From assembly GCF_042685645.1 (NCBI RefSeq), contig NZ_JBHUNX010000001.1, positions 1,612,001 to 1,676,000 of the forward strand: DNA of 64,000 nucleotides. Direction: 5' to 3'. Positions 47,703-60,476 of the stretch are shown here, in pieces. This DNA is from Salininema proteolyticum. Its GTDB lineage: Bacteria > Actinomycetota > Actinomycetes > Mycobacteriales > Micromonosporaceae. The translations under genes and the position numbers were made by a program. Position 1 is the first letter of the stretch; each line of letters begins with the position of its first letter. A model generated the notes under the pieces. That model searched no databases. It saw only the letters and a program-made list of their open reading frames with translations, and was not told the DNA's origin.

Positions 47703-49220
47703 ATGAGCACCGACGTCAAGGAACCCGCCGAGACCGACGAGGAACAGCCCGCCGGGAAGTGGAGCTTCCCCTCTTCCTACACCGTCCTGGCGATCGTCAC
47801 CCTCCTGGTGTGGCTGGCCGCCTTCTTCATCCCCGCCGGGCAGTACCGCACCGACGAGGACGGCAGGCCCGTCTCCGGAACCTACGAGCAGATAGCCTCC
47901 GACCAGTCCTTCATAGACCGCCTCCGCGACCTCTTCCTCGCCCCGGTCAACGGCCTCTACGGCATCCAGGAGTCCGACGGCAGGGTCGGCCCCGACCTCT
48001 CCGGAGACCTCTACGGGGCGGCGGCGGTGTTCTTCTTCGTGCTCGCCGTGGGCGCCTTCATCACCGTCACCTTCGCCACCGGGGCGCTGGACCGCGGCAT
48101 CGGCCGCCTCGCCTACCGGCTGCGCAACCGCTCCCTGCTCCTCATCGTCGGCATCATGGTCATCTTCGCCGTCGCCGGCACCGTCGAGGGCTTCGCCGAG
48201 GAGACCCTCGGCTTCTACGCCCTCATCATCCCCCTCATGCTGGCCCTCGGCTACGACCGCATGACCGCCGTCGGAGCCATCATCTGCGGCGCCGGAGTCG
48301 GCGTCCTGTGCTCCACCGTCAACCCCTTCGCCACCGGCACCGCCTCCTCGGCCGCCGACATCCCCATCGGGGACGGCATCGTCCTGCGAGTCGCCATGCT
48401 CGTCGTCCTCACCGCCGTCACCATCGCCTACGTGCTCTGGTACGCCAACCGGGTCAGGAAGGACCCCGGGAAGTCCTGGTCGGGATGGCAGAAGGGCGAC
48501 CACGACATCGAGGCCACCACCGAACCCGACCCGCTCACCGGGCGCCAGAAGACCGCCCTGTGGCTCGTCGTCCTCACCTTCGTGTTCATGATCTTCTCGA
48601 TCATGCCCTGGTCGGAGATCATCAAGGGACCCGACGCCGAGCCCTACGGCTGGGAACTGGGCTGGTACTTCTCCGAACTCACCGCCCTCTTCCTGGTGGC
48701 CTCCGTCATCGTCGGCCTCGTCGGCGGGCTGGGGGAGAAGGCCATGTCCTCCAAGATCGTCGAGGGATTCGGCGACTTCGTCGGGGCCGGATTCGTGATC
48801 GTGCTGGCCAGAGGCGTCACCGTCATCATGAACAACACCGAGATCACCTCCACCGTCCTCCACTCCCTGGAAGGAGCTGTGTCCGGGACCTCGTCGGCCG
48901 TGTTCAGTGTGGGCGTGTTCATTGTTAACATTCCCTTGGCGTTCTTGATCCCCTCGACCTCCGGGCATGCCACCCTCGCCATGCCCGTCATGGCCCCGCT
49001 GGCCGACTTCGCCGGGGTCCCCCGCTCCCTGGTCGTCACCGCCTGGCAGTCGGCCTCCGGGTGGATCAACCTCGTCACGCCCACTACGGCAGTGGTCATG
49101 GGCGGCCTCGCCCTGGCGAAGGTCCGATACGACAGATACGTCAGGTTCGTCGCGCCGCTCATGGGCATTCTCTTCGTACTCATCTGCGCTTTCCTAGCGA
49201 TAGCGGCCTGGACAAGTTAG
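47703..49220 (+). CDS. YfcC/DcuC-type carrier, first copy
   Basis: A 505-residue membrane protein with about 12 helices. WLAAFFIPAGQYRTDEDG and VNGLYGIQESDG give the family N-terminus, VEGFAEETLGFYALIIP the conserved core loop, and ARGVTVIMNNTEITSTVLH and FLIPSTSGHATLAMPVMAPL the second half. The family includes YfcC and arginine/ornithine or C4-dicarboxylate carriers; the substrate here is unknown. It is followed by a paralogue nine bases away. Confidence 0.85.
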   Translation: MSTDVKEPAETDEEQPAGKWSFPSSYTVLAIVTLLVWLAAFFIPAGQYRTDEDGRPVSGTYEQIASDQSFIDRLRDLFLAPVNGLYGIQESDGRVGPDLSGDLYGAAAVFFFVLAVGAFITVTFATGALDRGIGRLAYRLRNRSLLLIVGIMVIFAVAGTVEGFAEETLGFYALIIPLMLALGYDRMTAVGAIICGAGVGVLCSTVNPFATGTASSAADIPIGDGIVLRVAMLVVLTAVTIAYVLWYANRVRKDPGKSWSGWQKGDHDIEATTEPDPLTGRQKTALWLVVLTFVFMIFSIMPWSEIIKGPDAEPYGWELGWYFSELTALFLVASVIVGLVGGLGEKAMSSKIVEGFGDFVGAGFVIVLARGVTVIMNNTEITSTVLHSLEGAVSGTSSAVFSVGVFIVNIPLAFLIPSTSGHATLAMPVMAPLADFAGVPRSLVVTAWQSASGWINLVTPTTAVVMGGLALAKVRYDRYVRFVAPLMGILFVLICAFLAIAAWTS

Positions 49221-49228
49221 TTGGATCG

Positions 49229-50779
49229 GTGAACACGCAGACCACCACCGAGCAGGGGAGCCCCGCGACTCCGGGCTCCCCGCTCCCCCCTGGAAAGAAG
49301 AAGGGGAAGTTCTCCTTCCCCAGCGCCTACACCGTCATCGCCCTGGTGACGGTCCTCGTGTGGCTCGCCGCCTTCCTCATACCGCCCGGAAGCTACGAGA
49401 CCGACGGCGACGGCCGCCCCGTCCAGGGCACCTACGAGCCCACCGCCGTCGACCAGAGCTTCATGGACCGGCTCAAAGACCTCTTCATGGCGCCCGTCAA
49501 CGGCCTCTACGGCGTCAAGGACGCCGCCACCGGAGCCATCGCCCCCGACGCCAGCGGCGAACTGTACGGTGCCGCGGGCATCTTCCTCTACGTCCTCTCC
49601 GTCGGCGCCTACATCACCGTCGTCATGAACTCCGGAGCCCTCGAACGCGGCATCGGCCGCCTCGCCCACCGCCTCCAGGACCGCGGACTCACCCTCATCA
49701 CCGCGATCATGGCCGTCTTCGCCCTCGCCGGCACCGTCGAGGGCTTCGCCGAGGAGACCCTCGGCTTCTACGCCCTCATCGTCCCGCTCATCCTCGCCCT
49801 GGGCTACGACCGCATGACCGCCGTCGGAGTCATCATCGGAGGCTCCGGCATCGGAGTCATCTGCTCGACGGTCAACCCCTTCGCCACCGGGATCGCCTCG
49901 GGCATCGCCGGCACCAGCGTCGGCGACGGCATCGCCCTGCGCCTGGCCATGTGGGTCTGCCTCACCACCCTCGTCATCGCCTACGTCCTGCGCTACGCCA
50001 TCCGCGTCAAGCGCAACCCCGCCCGCTCCCTCTCCGGCTACCTCGACGGCGACCACGACATCGACGCGACGGCCGCCCCCATGCCCGAACCGCTCACCGG
50101 ACGCCAGAAGACCATCCTCTGGACCGTCGGCCTCACCTTCGCGTTCATGATCTTCTCCATCGTCCCCTGGGCCAGCGTCATCCAAGGCCACGAGGCCGAC
50201 CCCTACCCCTGGCAGCTGGACTGGTTCTTCCCCGAGCTCTCCGTCCTCTTCCTCGTCATGGCCGTCGTCGTCGGCGCCATCGGCAGACTCGGCGAAAAGG
50301 GCACCACCGACGGCATCATCGCCGGCTTCGGCGACTTCGTCGGCGCCGGCCTGATCATCATCCTCGCCCGCGGCGTCACCGTCATCATGAACAACGCCCA
50401 CATCACCGACACCGTCCTCAACTCCCTCGAAGGGGCCGTCTCCGGAACCGGAGGCGCCACCTTCAGCGTCGCCGTCTTCCTCGCCAACATCCCCATCAGC
50501 TTCCTCGTCCCCTCCAGCTCCGGATCGGCCACCCTGGTCATGCCCATCATGGCGCCCCTGGCCGACTTCGCCGGAGTGCCCCGCTCCCTGTCCGTCACCG
50601 CCTGGCAGGCGGCCTCCGGGTGGGTCAACCTCATCACCCCCACCTCCGCGGTCGTCATGGGCGGACTCGCCCTCGCCAAGGTCCCCTACGACAAATACGT
50701 GCGATTCCTGGCCCCTCTGCTGGGCCTTCTCCTCCTCACCGTGTCCGCCTTCCTCACAGTCGGCGCGTTCCTCGCGTGA
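49229..50779 (+). CDS. YfcC/DcuC-type carrier, second copy
   Basis: A 516-residue paralogue of the preceding gene with the same blocks (WLAAFLIPPGSYETDGDG, VEGFAEETLGFYALIVP, ARGVTVIMNNAHITDTVLN, FLVPSSSGSATLVMPIMAPL). The start is GTG at 49229 (VNTQTTTEQG). Tandem duplication of the carrier next to one M20 peptidase suggests either a two-subunit transporter or substrate diversification. Confidence 0.85.
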   Translation: MNTQTTTEQGSPATPGSPLPPGKKKGKFSFPSAYTVIALVTVLVWLAAFLIPPGSYETDGDGRPVQGTYEPTAVDQSFMDRLKDLFMAPVNGLYGVKDAATGAIAPDASGELYGAAGIFLYVLSVGAYITVVMNSGALERGIGRLAHRLQDRGLTLITAIMAVFALAGTVEGFAEETLGFYALIVPLILALGYDRMTAVGVIIGGSGIGVICSTVNPFATGIASGIAGTSVGDGIALRLAMWVCLTTLVIAYVLRYAIRVKRNPARSLSGYLDGDHDIDATAAPMPEPLTGRQKTILWTVGLTFAFMIFSIVPWASVIQGHEADPYPWQLDWFFPELSVLFLVMAVVVGAIGRLGEKGTTDGIIAGFGDFVGAGLIIILARGVTVIMNNAHITDTVLNSLEGAVSGTGGATFSVAVFLANIPISFLVPSSSGSATLVMPIMAPLADFAGVPRSLSVTAWQAASGWVNLITPTSAVVMGGLALAKVPYDKYVRFLAPLLGLLLLTVSAFLTVGAFLA

Positions 50780-50845
50780 GCCGGGCCGCCCCGGTGAGTA
50801 TGATTGACTGTCGGTGTACTCGTCCCTATCAACGGAGAACTATCA

Positions 50846-51409
50846 GTGGCAACCACTAACGACCTCAAAAACGGCATGGTCCTCAAACTCGACGGCGGAG
50901 AGCTCTGGCAGGTCGTCGAGTTCCTGCACGTCAAGCCCGGCAAGGGCCCGGCCTTCGTGCGCTCGAAGCTGAAGAACGTCCTGTCCGGCAAGATCGTCGA
51001 CAAGACCTTCAACGCCGGCGTCAAGGTCGAGACCGCGACCGTCGACCGCCGCGACATGCAGTACCTGTACCACGACGGCACCGACCACGTGTTCATGGAC
51101 CTGGAGGACTACGACCAGATCCCGCTCAGCCCCGAGCTGGTCGGCGGCGCGGCCGACTACATGCTCGAGAACTCGAACGTCGTCGTCGCCATGCACGACG
51201 GCAAGGCCCTGTTCGTCGAGCTCCCCGCCGCCGTCGAACTGTCCGTCAAGCACACCGAGCCCGGGCTCCAGGGCGACCGCTCCTCCGGCGGCACCAAGCC
51301 CGCGACGCTCGAGACCGGCGCCGAGATCCAGGTGCCCCTGTTCATCGAGGAAGGCGAGAAGGTCAAGGTCGACACCCGTTCTGGCGACTACCTCTCGCGG
51401 GCGTCGTAA
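50846..51409 (+). CDS. efp: translation elongation factor P
   Basis: A 187-residue, three-domain factor that relieves ribosome stalling at polyproline. LKNGMVLKLDGGELWQVVEF leads to the tip loop KPGKGPAFVRSKLKNV, whose lysine is the residue that needs modification in some bacteria. The GTG at 50846 is chosen over 50804 because it has GGAG eight bases upstream and gives the family length. It is followed two bases later by nusB. The proline-rich tail of PyrD in this window would be a natural client. Confidence 0.95.
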   Translation: MATTNDLKNGMVLKLDGGELWQVVEFLHVKPGKGPAFVRSKLKNVLSGKIVDKTFNAGVKVETATVDRRDMQYLYHDGTDHVFMDLEDYDQIPLSPELVGGAADYMLENSNVVVAMHDGKALFVELPAAVELSVKHTEPGLQGDRSSGGTKPATLETGAEIQVPLFIEEGEKVKVDTRSGDYLSRAS

Positions 51410-51411
51410 CC

Positions 51412-51945
51412 GTGGGCAGAAGTTCAGGCAAGAAGCACCCCGAGCTGGGCGCGCGCTCGCGCGCCCGCGCGCGGGCCGTGGAGATCCTCTACGAGGCCGA
51501 GAGCCGCGACAAGGACGTCCTGGACGTCCTCGCCGAACGGCGCCGCCGCTACATGGAGGACCCGCACGAGGCGCCCCGCCTCCCCGCCTACTCCCAGGAG
51601 CTGGTGGAGAGCGTGGCCGACCACCTGCGCGAGGTGGACGGGGCCATCACCTCGGCCAGCCAGGGGTGGACGCTCGACCGCATGCCCGCCGTGGACCGGA
51701 ACATCCTCCGCGTCGCCGCCAACGAGATCCTCTTCCGCGAGGACGTCGACGACGTGGTGGCCATCAAGGAGGCCATGCGCGTGGCCGAGCAGCTGGGCTC
51801 CAGCGACGACCCGGCGTTCTACAACGCGGTGCTCGACCGCATCGCCAGGGAGAGCGCGCGGGCCGCGCAGTCCGGACCGAACGCCGACGCCGAACCCGCA
51901 CCGGGCGGAGCCGACACCGTCGACGAGGGCGGAGAGCGCGCCTAG
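51412..51945 (+). CDS. nusB: transcription antitermination factor NusB
   Basis: A 177-residue protein with RARARAVEILYEAESRDKDV, SASQGWTLDRMPAVDRNILR, DVVAIKEAMRVAEQLGSSDD and FYNAVLDRIARE. It joins the NusE/boxA complex in rRNA antitermination. The acidic Ala/Pro/Gly C-terminal tail is lineage-specific. The start is GTG at 51412. Confidence 0.95.
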   Translation: MGRSSGKKHPELGARSRARARAVEILYEAESRDKDVLDVLAERRRRYMEDPHEAPRLPAYSQELVESVADHLREVDGAITSASQGWTLDRMPAVDRNILRVAANEILFREDVDDVVAIKEAMRVAEQLGSSDDPAFYNAVLDRIARESARAAQSGPNADAEPAPGGADTVDEGGERA

Positions 51946-52005
51946 CGGCCGGTCGGGCGGTGCACTGCGGACAGTGCCCGCACGGACCCCAGAACGCACC
52001 GAAGA

Positions 52006-52033
52006 GGCCGAGGAAGTGATTCCTCGGCCCCTT
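52006..52033. terminator. terminator between nusB and bldD
   Basis: GGCCGAGGAA, GTGA loop, complementary arm, then CCCTT; serves the convergent nusB and bldD genes. Confidence 0.75.
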
Positions 52034-52048
52034 CGGGTGTGGTCGGGT

Positions 52049-52549
52049 CTATTCGCCGTCCTTGGCGAAGAAGGCCTGAACGTCGTGTACTACGACGCCG
52101 TAGTCCTCGAGCTTCTCCACCAAACCGCTCGGGGTGGTCCCGTAGACCACCGCCAGAGTGGCCAGGTCGTCGGCGCGGATGGACAGGATCCGGCCGTTGT
52201 AGTCGCCGCGGCGCTGCTGGATGTTGCGGGCCAGTTTGGCGATGTGCTCCAGCTCGGAATCCGGGTGGTCGTAGAGGGCCTCAAGGTTGAGCACGACCTT
52301 CTCCGGCTTCTCGATCGGCTCGGGGAGCTCGTTGGGAAGCAGTTCGGAGACCGGCACACGGTAGAAGTCGGCCAGCTCCGACAGGCGGGAGACGGTGATG
52401 GACCGGTCTCCGCGCTCGTAGGAGCCGATGACTACCGCTTTCCAGCGACCATCGGACTTGTCCTCCACTCCCTGGAGGGACAGGCCCTGCTGCATGCGAA
52501 TGTCGCGTAGGCGGTTGCCCAGGCTTTTAGCGTATTCGGAAGTCGCCAC
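52049..52549 (-). CDS. bldD: BldD, c-di-GMP-responsive developmental regulator
   Basis: A 166-residue protein with the BldD N-terminal helix-turn-helix (SEYAKSLGNRLRDIRMQQGL, KAVVIGSYERGDRSITVSRL) and C-terminal domain. The known c-di-GMP signature R114-G-D116-x8-R125-Q-D127-D128 is present as RGD...RADD at the same residue numbers; only Gln126 is replaced by Ala. R114, D116, R125 and D128, the direct contacts in Streptomyces, are kept. In Streptomyces, dimeric BldD bound to c-di-GMP represses sporulation genes. The location between nusB and the pyr operon is conserved. Confidence 0.95.
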   Translation of the reverse strand: MATSEYAKSLGNRLRDIRMQQGLSLQGVEDKSDGRWKAVVIGSYERGDRSITVSRLSELADFYRVPVSELLPNELPEPIEKPEKVVLNLEALYDHPDSELEHIAKLARNIQQRRGDYNGRILSIRADDLATLAVVYGTTPSGLVEKLEDYGVVVHDVQAFFAKDGE

Positions 52550-52929
52550 GTTGAGATCAACTCCAAGTATTTGTCGTTATAAAAAGGGGCTGTTCCTATT
52601 GTTGACTACTATCGGTGACGGAAACAAGGTCCCCTTCTCCGATTGTGGAGAAATTCTCGTTCGGACCGAGGCGGCGTCACCGCGGAACCGGAGGGTTTTT
52701 CCCCACGTCAGGACGGTTATCTTCCGCCCCTCCGACGTCGGAGCGCGCGCCTGCGAGTGGGGTCGGCGATCGCTACTGACTGTCAAAACGGTACCAAACG
52801 TGTGAAGCGCGCCGTAGGGGTCCCTCACATTATCGAACGAGCTATGGGCCCCGGACCGGCGAGGGCGTACAATTCAGCGTGGACAACCGCTGCCCCGGGT
52901 TCGGGAGAGCTCGGCGGCAGACCCACCCT
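52550..52929. other. divergent regulatory region of bldD and the pyr operon
   Basis: 380 bp without a convincing gene; relatively AT-rich near 52550-52660 (bldD promoter side). TACAAT at 52868-52873 could be the -10 box of the pyr promoter. No clear -35 box is seen. Confidence 0.45.
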
Positions 52930-52962
52930 TTAAGAACCGTCCCGTGAGGCGGAGAAGGAGGT
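52930..52962 (+). promoter_or_regulatory. PyrR-binding leader of the pyr operon
   Basis: TTTAAGAACCGTCCCGTGAG followed by GCGGAGAAGGAGG matches the actinobacterial PyrR-binding RNA: a stem with a GTCCCGTGAGG-type loop next to the Shine-Dalgarno of pyrR. In this group UMP-bound PyrR represses translation by hiding the ribosome-binding site. That mechanism is known from relatives and inferred here. Confidence 0.75.
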
Positions 52963-52968
52963 CAGGCC

Positions 52969-53545
52969 ATGGTTTCGCATGCCCGGAAACAGGCCGAGAG
53001 TCCGCCGGGGGTCAAATCGATCCTCGCCTCGGACGACATCAACCGCGTCGTCAACCGCATGGCGCACGAGATCCTGGAGAAGACCAAGGGAGCCGAGGAC
53101 ACGATCCTCCTGGGAATCCCCACCCGGGGCGTGGCCCTGGCCGGACGGCTGGCCGAGCGCCTCGAACGGTTCTCCGGCGCCCCCCGTTCCCGCCGGAACC
53201 CTCGACATCACCCTCTATCGCGACGACCTCTCGCGCAACGCGCTGCGGCCACTGGGGCCGACCGAGCTGCCGGCCGGCGGCATCGACGAGCAGCGCGTCG
53301 TCCTCGTCGACGACGTCCTCTACTCCGGACGCACCATCCGCGCGGCTCTCAACGCCCTCTACGACCTGGGCCGCCCGGCGCAGGTCCAGCTGGCCGTCCT
53401 GGTCGACCGCGGCCACCGCGAGCTGCCGATCCGCGCCGACTACGTCGGCAAGAACATCCCGACCTCCCGCGCCGAGAAGGTCTCGGTGCGCCTGGACGAG
53501 TACGACGGCCGCGACGCCGTCGAACTGAGCGGGGGAGAAGAGTGA
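52969..53545 (+). pseudogene. pyrR: pyrR, pyrimidine operon regulator / uracil phosphoribosyltransferase, frameshifted
   Basis: The ATG at 52969, with AAGGAGG upstream, opens MVSHARKQAESPPGVKSILA and a correct PyrR start through LLGIPTRGVALAGRLAERLE. At a run of six C (53180-53185) the frame shifts by one. The rest (TLDITLYRDDLSRNALRPLG, the PRPP loop VVLVDDVLYSGRTIRAAL, and DRGHRELPIRADYVGKNIPT) is in the other frame up to the stop at 53545. Five C would restore an intact protein of about 192 residues. As the gene lies at the head of an otherwise intact core operon, a sequencing error is as likely as real loss. The stop overlaps pyrB. Confidence 0.88.
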
Positions 53546-54459
53546 GGCACCTGATCGACACCAAGGAGCTGAGCCGCGACTCCGCCGAGCTCATCCTGGA
53601 CCAGGCCGCCGAGATGGCCGACGCCGTCACCGGCCGCGAGGTCCCCAAGCTCCCGGCCCTGCGGGGCCGCACCGTGGTCAACCTCTTCTTCGAGGACTCC
53701 ACCCGCACCCGCGTCTCCTTCGAGACCGCCGCCAAGAAGCTCAGCGCCGACGTGGTCAACTTCGCCGCCAAGACCTCCAGCCTCAACAAGGGCGAGTCCC
53801 TCAAGGACACCGCCCTGACGCTGCAGGCCATGGGCGCCGACGCCGTCGTGGTCCGCCACGCCGCCGCCGGAGTGCCCGAGCGGCTCTCGGGCTGGCTGCC
53901 CAGCCACGTCGTCAACGCCGGCGACGGCCTGCGCGGACACCCGACGCAGGCGCTGCTGGACGCCTACTCGCTCAGGCAGCGGCTGGGCGGAGTGGACGGC
54001 AAGACCGTCATGATCGTCGGCGACATCCTGCACAGCCGGGTGGCCCGCTCCAACGTGTGGCTGCTGAGCACCCTGGGCGCCCGCGTCCGCCTGGTCGGAC
54101 CGCCCACCCTCATGCCCAAGGACATCGGCTCCTGGCCCGCCGAGGTCTCCTACGACCTCGACCCCGCCCTGCCCGACTCCGACGCGGTCATGGTGCTCCG
54201 CGTCCAGCGCGAGCGCATGCTGGGCTCCTTCTTCCCGACCGAGCACGAGTACTCGCTGCTCTACGGCCTCGACGAGCGCCGCGCCGGCAAACTGCCGGCC
54301 GACGCCGTGGTGATGCACCCCGGACCCATGAACCGGGGGCTCGAGATCGCCTCGGCCGTGGCCGACTCCGACCGCACCACCATCGTCGACCAGGTCTCCA
54401 ACGGAGTCTGGGTCCGCATGGCCGTCCTCTACCTGCTGCTGACGAACGGAGAGCTCTAA
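53542..54459 (+). CDS. pyrB: aspartate carbamoyltransferase catalytic subunit
   Basis: A 305-residue enzyme joining carbamoyl phosphate and aspartate. The carbamoyl-phosphate loop is FFEDSTRTRVSFETAAKKLS and the mobile-loop lysine lies in KTSSLNKGESLKDT; HPTQALLDAYSL and MHPGPMNRGLEI complete the active site. The GTG at 53542 overlaps the pyrR stop. No pyrI regulatory gene is present, as in other pyrBC-type actinobacteria, where PyrB works with dihydroorotase. Confidence 0.97.
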   Translation: MRHLIDTKELSRDSAELILDQAAEMADAVTGREVPKLPALRGRTVVNLFFEDSTRTRVSFETAAKKLSADVVNFAAKTSSLNKGESLKDTALTLQAMGADAVVVRHAAAGVPERLSGWLPSHVVNAGDGLRGHPTQALLDAYSLRQRLGGVDGKTVMIVGDILHSRVARSNVWLLSTLGARVRLVGPPTLMPKDIGSWPAEVSYDLDPALPDSDAVMVLRVQRERMLGSFFPTEHEYSLLYGLDERRAGKLPADAVVMHPGPMNRGLEIASAVADSDRTTIVDQVSNGVWVRMAVLYLLLTNGEL

Positions 54460-55775
54460 TGACCGGAACCCCTGGGAACAAGATCCTCGTCAAGGGGGCC
54501 GACGTCCTCGGGCGCGGCCGCACCGACCTGCTCCTCGCGGACGGGCGCGTCGTCGAGACCGGCAGCCTCTCCGCCTCCGGTGCCCAGGTCGTCGACGCCG
54601 ACGGGCTGATCGCCCTGCCGGGCCTCGTCGACCTCCACACCCACCTGCGCCAGCCGGGCTACGAGGAGAGCGAGACCGTCCTCTCCGGATCCCGCGCCGC
54701 GGCCAAGGGCGGCTACACCGCCGTCTGCGCCATGGCCAACTCGACGCCGGTGGCCGACACCCCGGCGATCGTCGAGCAGGTCGCCCGCCTCGGACGCGAG
54801 GCCGGGTACGTCGACGTGCAGCCCATCGGGGCCGTCACCGTCGGCCTCGCCGGCGAGCGCCTCGCCGCCATGGGCGAGATGCACGCCTCGGACGCGAACG
54901 TCCGCGTCTTCTCCGACGACGGCAAGTGCGTGCACGACCCGCTGGTCATGCGCCGCGCCCTGGAGTACGTCAAGGGCTTCGGCGGACTGGTCGCCCAGCA
55001 CGCGGAGGAGCCGCGCCTGACCGACGGCGCCCAGATGAACGAGGGCGCCGTCTCGGCCGAGCTCGGCATGGTCGGCTGGCCCGAGGTCGCCGAGACCTCC
55101 ATCATCGCCCGCGACGTGCTGCTGGCCGAGTACCTCGGCAGCCGCGTCCACTTCTGCCACATCTCCACGGCCCGCAGCGTGGACATCATCCGCAATGCCA
55201 AGGAGCGGGGGATCGACGTGACCGCCGAGGTCTGCCCGCACCACCTGATCCTGACCGACTCCGCCGTCGGCGGCTACGACCCGGTCTTCAAGGTCAACCC
55301 TCCGCTGCGCGTCAGCGAAGACGTCAAAGCCCTGCGCGAGGCCCTCGCCGAGGGAATCATTGACGCCGTGGCCACCGATCACGCGCCGCACTCGACGGAG
55401 AACAAGGACTGCGAGTGGGCCGCCGCCAGGCCCGGCATGCTCGGCCTCGAGACCGCCCTGTCCATCACCGTCGAGGCGCTCGGCGGAGTGGACGACGCGG
55501 ACTGGGACGTCGTCGCCGAGCGCACCTCGCGCACGCCCGCCAGGATCGCCGGCCTCGCCGGCCACGGACAGGACCCCGCCGAGGGGGCCGAGGCCAACCT
55601 GACCCTCGTCGACCCCTCCGCCCGCTGGACGGTCCGCGGAGAGGACCTCGCCAGCCTTTCGACCAACACGCCCTACGCCGGAATGGAGCTGCCCGTCGTC
55701 GTGCAGTCCACCTTCCTGCGCGGAACGCCGACCGTCCTGGACGGGAAGCTCAACGACGACATGGGAGAGAAGTAG
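54459..55775 (+). CDS. pyrC: dihydroorotase
   Basis: A 438-residue amidohydrolase with metal-binding HTH in LVDLHTHLRQPGYEESE, later histidines in RVHFCHISTARS and EVCPHHLILTD, and the catalytic Asp in DAVATDHAPHSTENKDCEW. It cyclises carbamoyl aspartate to dihydroorotate. The ATG overlaps the pyrB stop by one base. The length fits the type I enzymes of Gram-positive bacteria. Confidence 0.97.
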   Translation: MTGTPGNKILVKGADVLGRGRTDLLLADGRVVETGSLSASGAQVVDADGLIALPGLVDLHTHLRQPGYEESETVLSGSRAAAKGGYTAVCAMANSTPVADTPAIVEQVARLGREAGYVDVQPIGAVTVGLAGERLAAMGEMHASDANVRVFSDDGKCVHDPLVMRRALEYVKGFGGLVAQHAEEPRLTDGAQMNEGAVSAELGMVGWPEVAETSIIARDVLLAEYLGSRVHFCHISTARSVDIIRNAKERGIDVTAEVCPHHLILTDSAVGGYDPVFKVNPPLRVSEDVKALREALAEGIIDAVATDHAPHSTENKDCEWAAARPGMLGLETALSITVEALGGVDDADWDVVAERTSRTPARIAGLAGHGQDPAEGAEANLTLVDPSARWTVRGEDLASLSTNTPYAGMELPVVVQSTFLRGTPTVLDGKLNDDMGEK

Positions 55776-56958
55776 ATGACCGCTCGCAAACCCGCCATCC
55801 TGGTCCTGGAGGACGGCCGCGCCTTCCGCGGCGAGTCCTACGGCGCCGTCGGTGAGACCTTCGGCGAGGCCGTGTTCAACACGGCCATGACCGGCTACCA
55901 GGAGACCCTCACCGACCCGTCCTACTACGGCCAGGTCGTCTGCCAGACCGCCCCGCAGATCGGAAACACGGGGATCAACTCCGAGGACGACGAGTCCGAC
56001 CGCGTCTGGGTCGCCGGCTACGCCATCGCCGACCCCTCGCCGCGCCCCTCCAACTGGCGCAGCGAGAAGGGCCTGGAGGAGTGGCTCGAGGAGCAGGGCG
56101 TCGTCGGCATCTGCGGGATCGACACCCGCGCGCTGACCCGCCACCTGCGCGAGCGCGGCGCCATGCGCGTCGGCGTCTCCTCCGCGACCGAGGACGCCGC
56201 CGAGCTGCTCGAACGCGTCAAGGCGAGCCCGGAGATGGCCGGCGCCTCCTTCGTGGACGAGGTGACCACGGCCGAGAGGTACACCGTCGCCGCCGAAGGG
56301 GAGAAGCGCTACACCGTGGCGGCCCTCGACCTCGGCATCAAGCGCAACACGCCGCGCAGCATGGCCGCGCGCGGCATCGAGACCCACGTCTTCCCCGCCT
56401 CGGCCACGGCCGAGGACCTGCTGTCGACGGAGCCCGACGCGGTCTTCCTCTCCAACGGCCCCGGCGACCCGGCCACGGCAGGCGACCAGGTCGCGCTGAC
56501 GCGGGAGCTGCTGCGCCGCCGCGTCCCGGTCTTCGGCATCTGCTTCGGCAACCAGATCCTCGGCCGCGCGCTGGGCCTGGGCACCTACAAGCTCAAGTAC
56601 GGCCACCGGGGGATCAACCAGCCGGTCTTCGACCGCCACACCGAGAAGGTCGAGGTCACCGCCCACAACCACGGCTTCGCCCTGGAGATGCCCGACGGCG
56701 CCCGGCCCGCCACCGTCTCAGGCGACTTCGACCCGAGCGCGCACCGGGGAGGGACGCCGGTCTTCTCGACGGAGTTCGGCGAGGTCGAGGTCAGCCACGT
56801 CTGCCTCAACGACAACGTCGTCGAAGGGCTCACCTGCCGCGAGGTCCCGGCCTTCTCCGTCCAGTACCACCCGGAGGCCGCCGCCGGACCCCACGACGCC
56901 GACTACCTCTTCGACCGCCTTGTCCGCCTCATCGAGTCCAGCAAAGGGGCCGAGCAGA

Positions 56959-56966
<8 letters not shown>
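55776..56966 (+). CDS. carA: carbamoyl-phosphate synthase small subunit
   Basis: A 396-residue glutaminase subunit. The N-terminal domain shows LEDGRAFRGESYGAVGETFG and FNTAMTGYQETLTDPSYYGQ. The class I amidotransferase has SNGPGDPATA, the nucleophile Cys in FGICFGNQILG (Phe replaces the more common Leu), and the His/Glu pair in VQYHPEAAAGPHD. It starts directly after pyrC, so no membrane-protein gene lies between them as it does in some actinomycetes. The end overlaps carB. Confidence 0.96.
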
Positions 56967-60321
<3,355 letters not shown>

Positions 60322-60329
60322 CGGACAAT

Positions 60330-60356
60330 GGGCCCCGGACGGACAGTCCGGGGCCC
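60330..60356 (+). terminator. carB terminator
   Basis: GGGCCCCGGAC, GGACA loop and perfect complement, eight bases after the carB stop. It separates pyrR-carB from pyrD. Confidence 0.82.
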
Positions 60357-60476
60357 GATTCGAGTCGGAGGCAACAGCCGGGCTCGGCGCCGGAGCGGGG
60401 CCGCTCCGCCCTCGCCTAGACTCCTCAAGGCCCTTTCAACAGAATTAACTGGTAAGCCACGTCAGGAGGACCTGTA

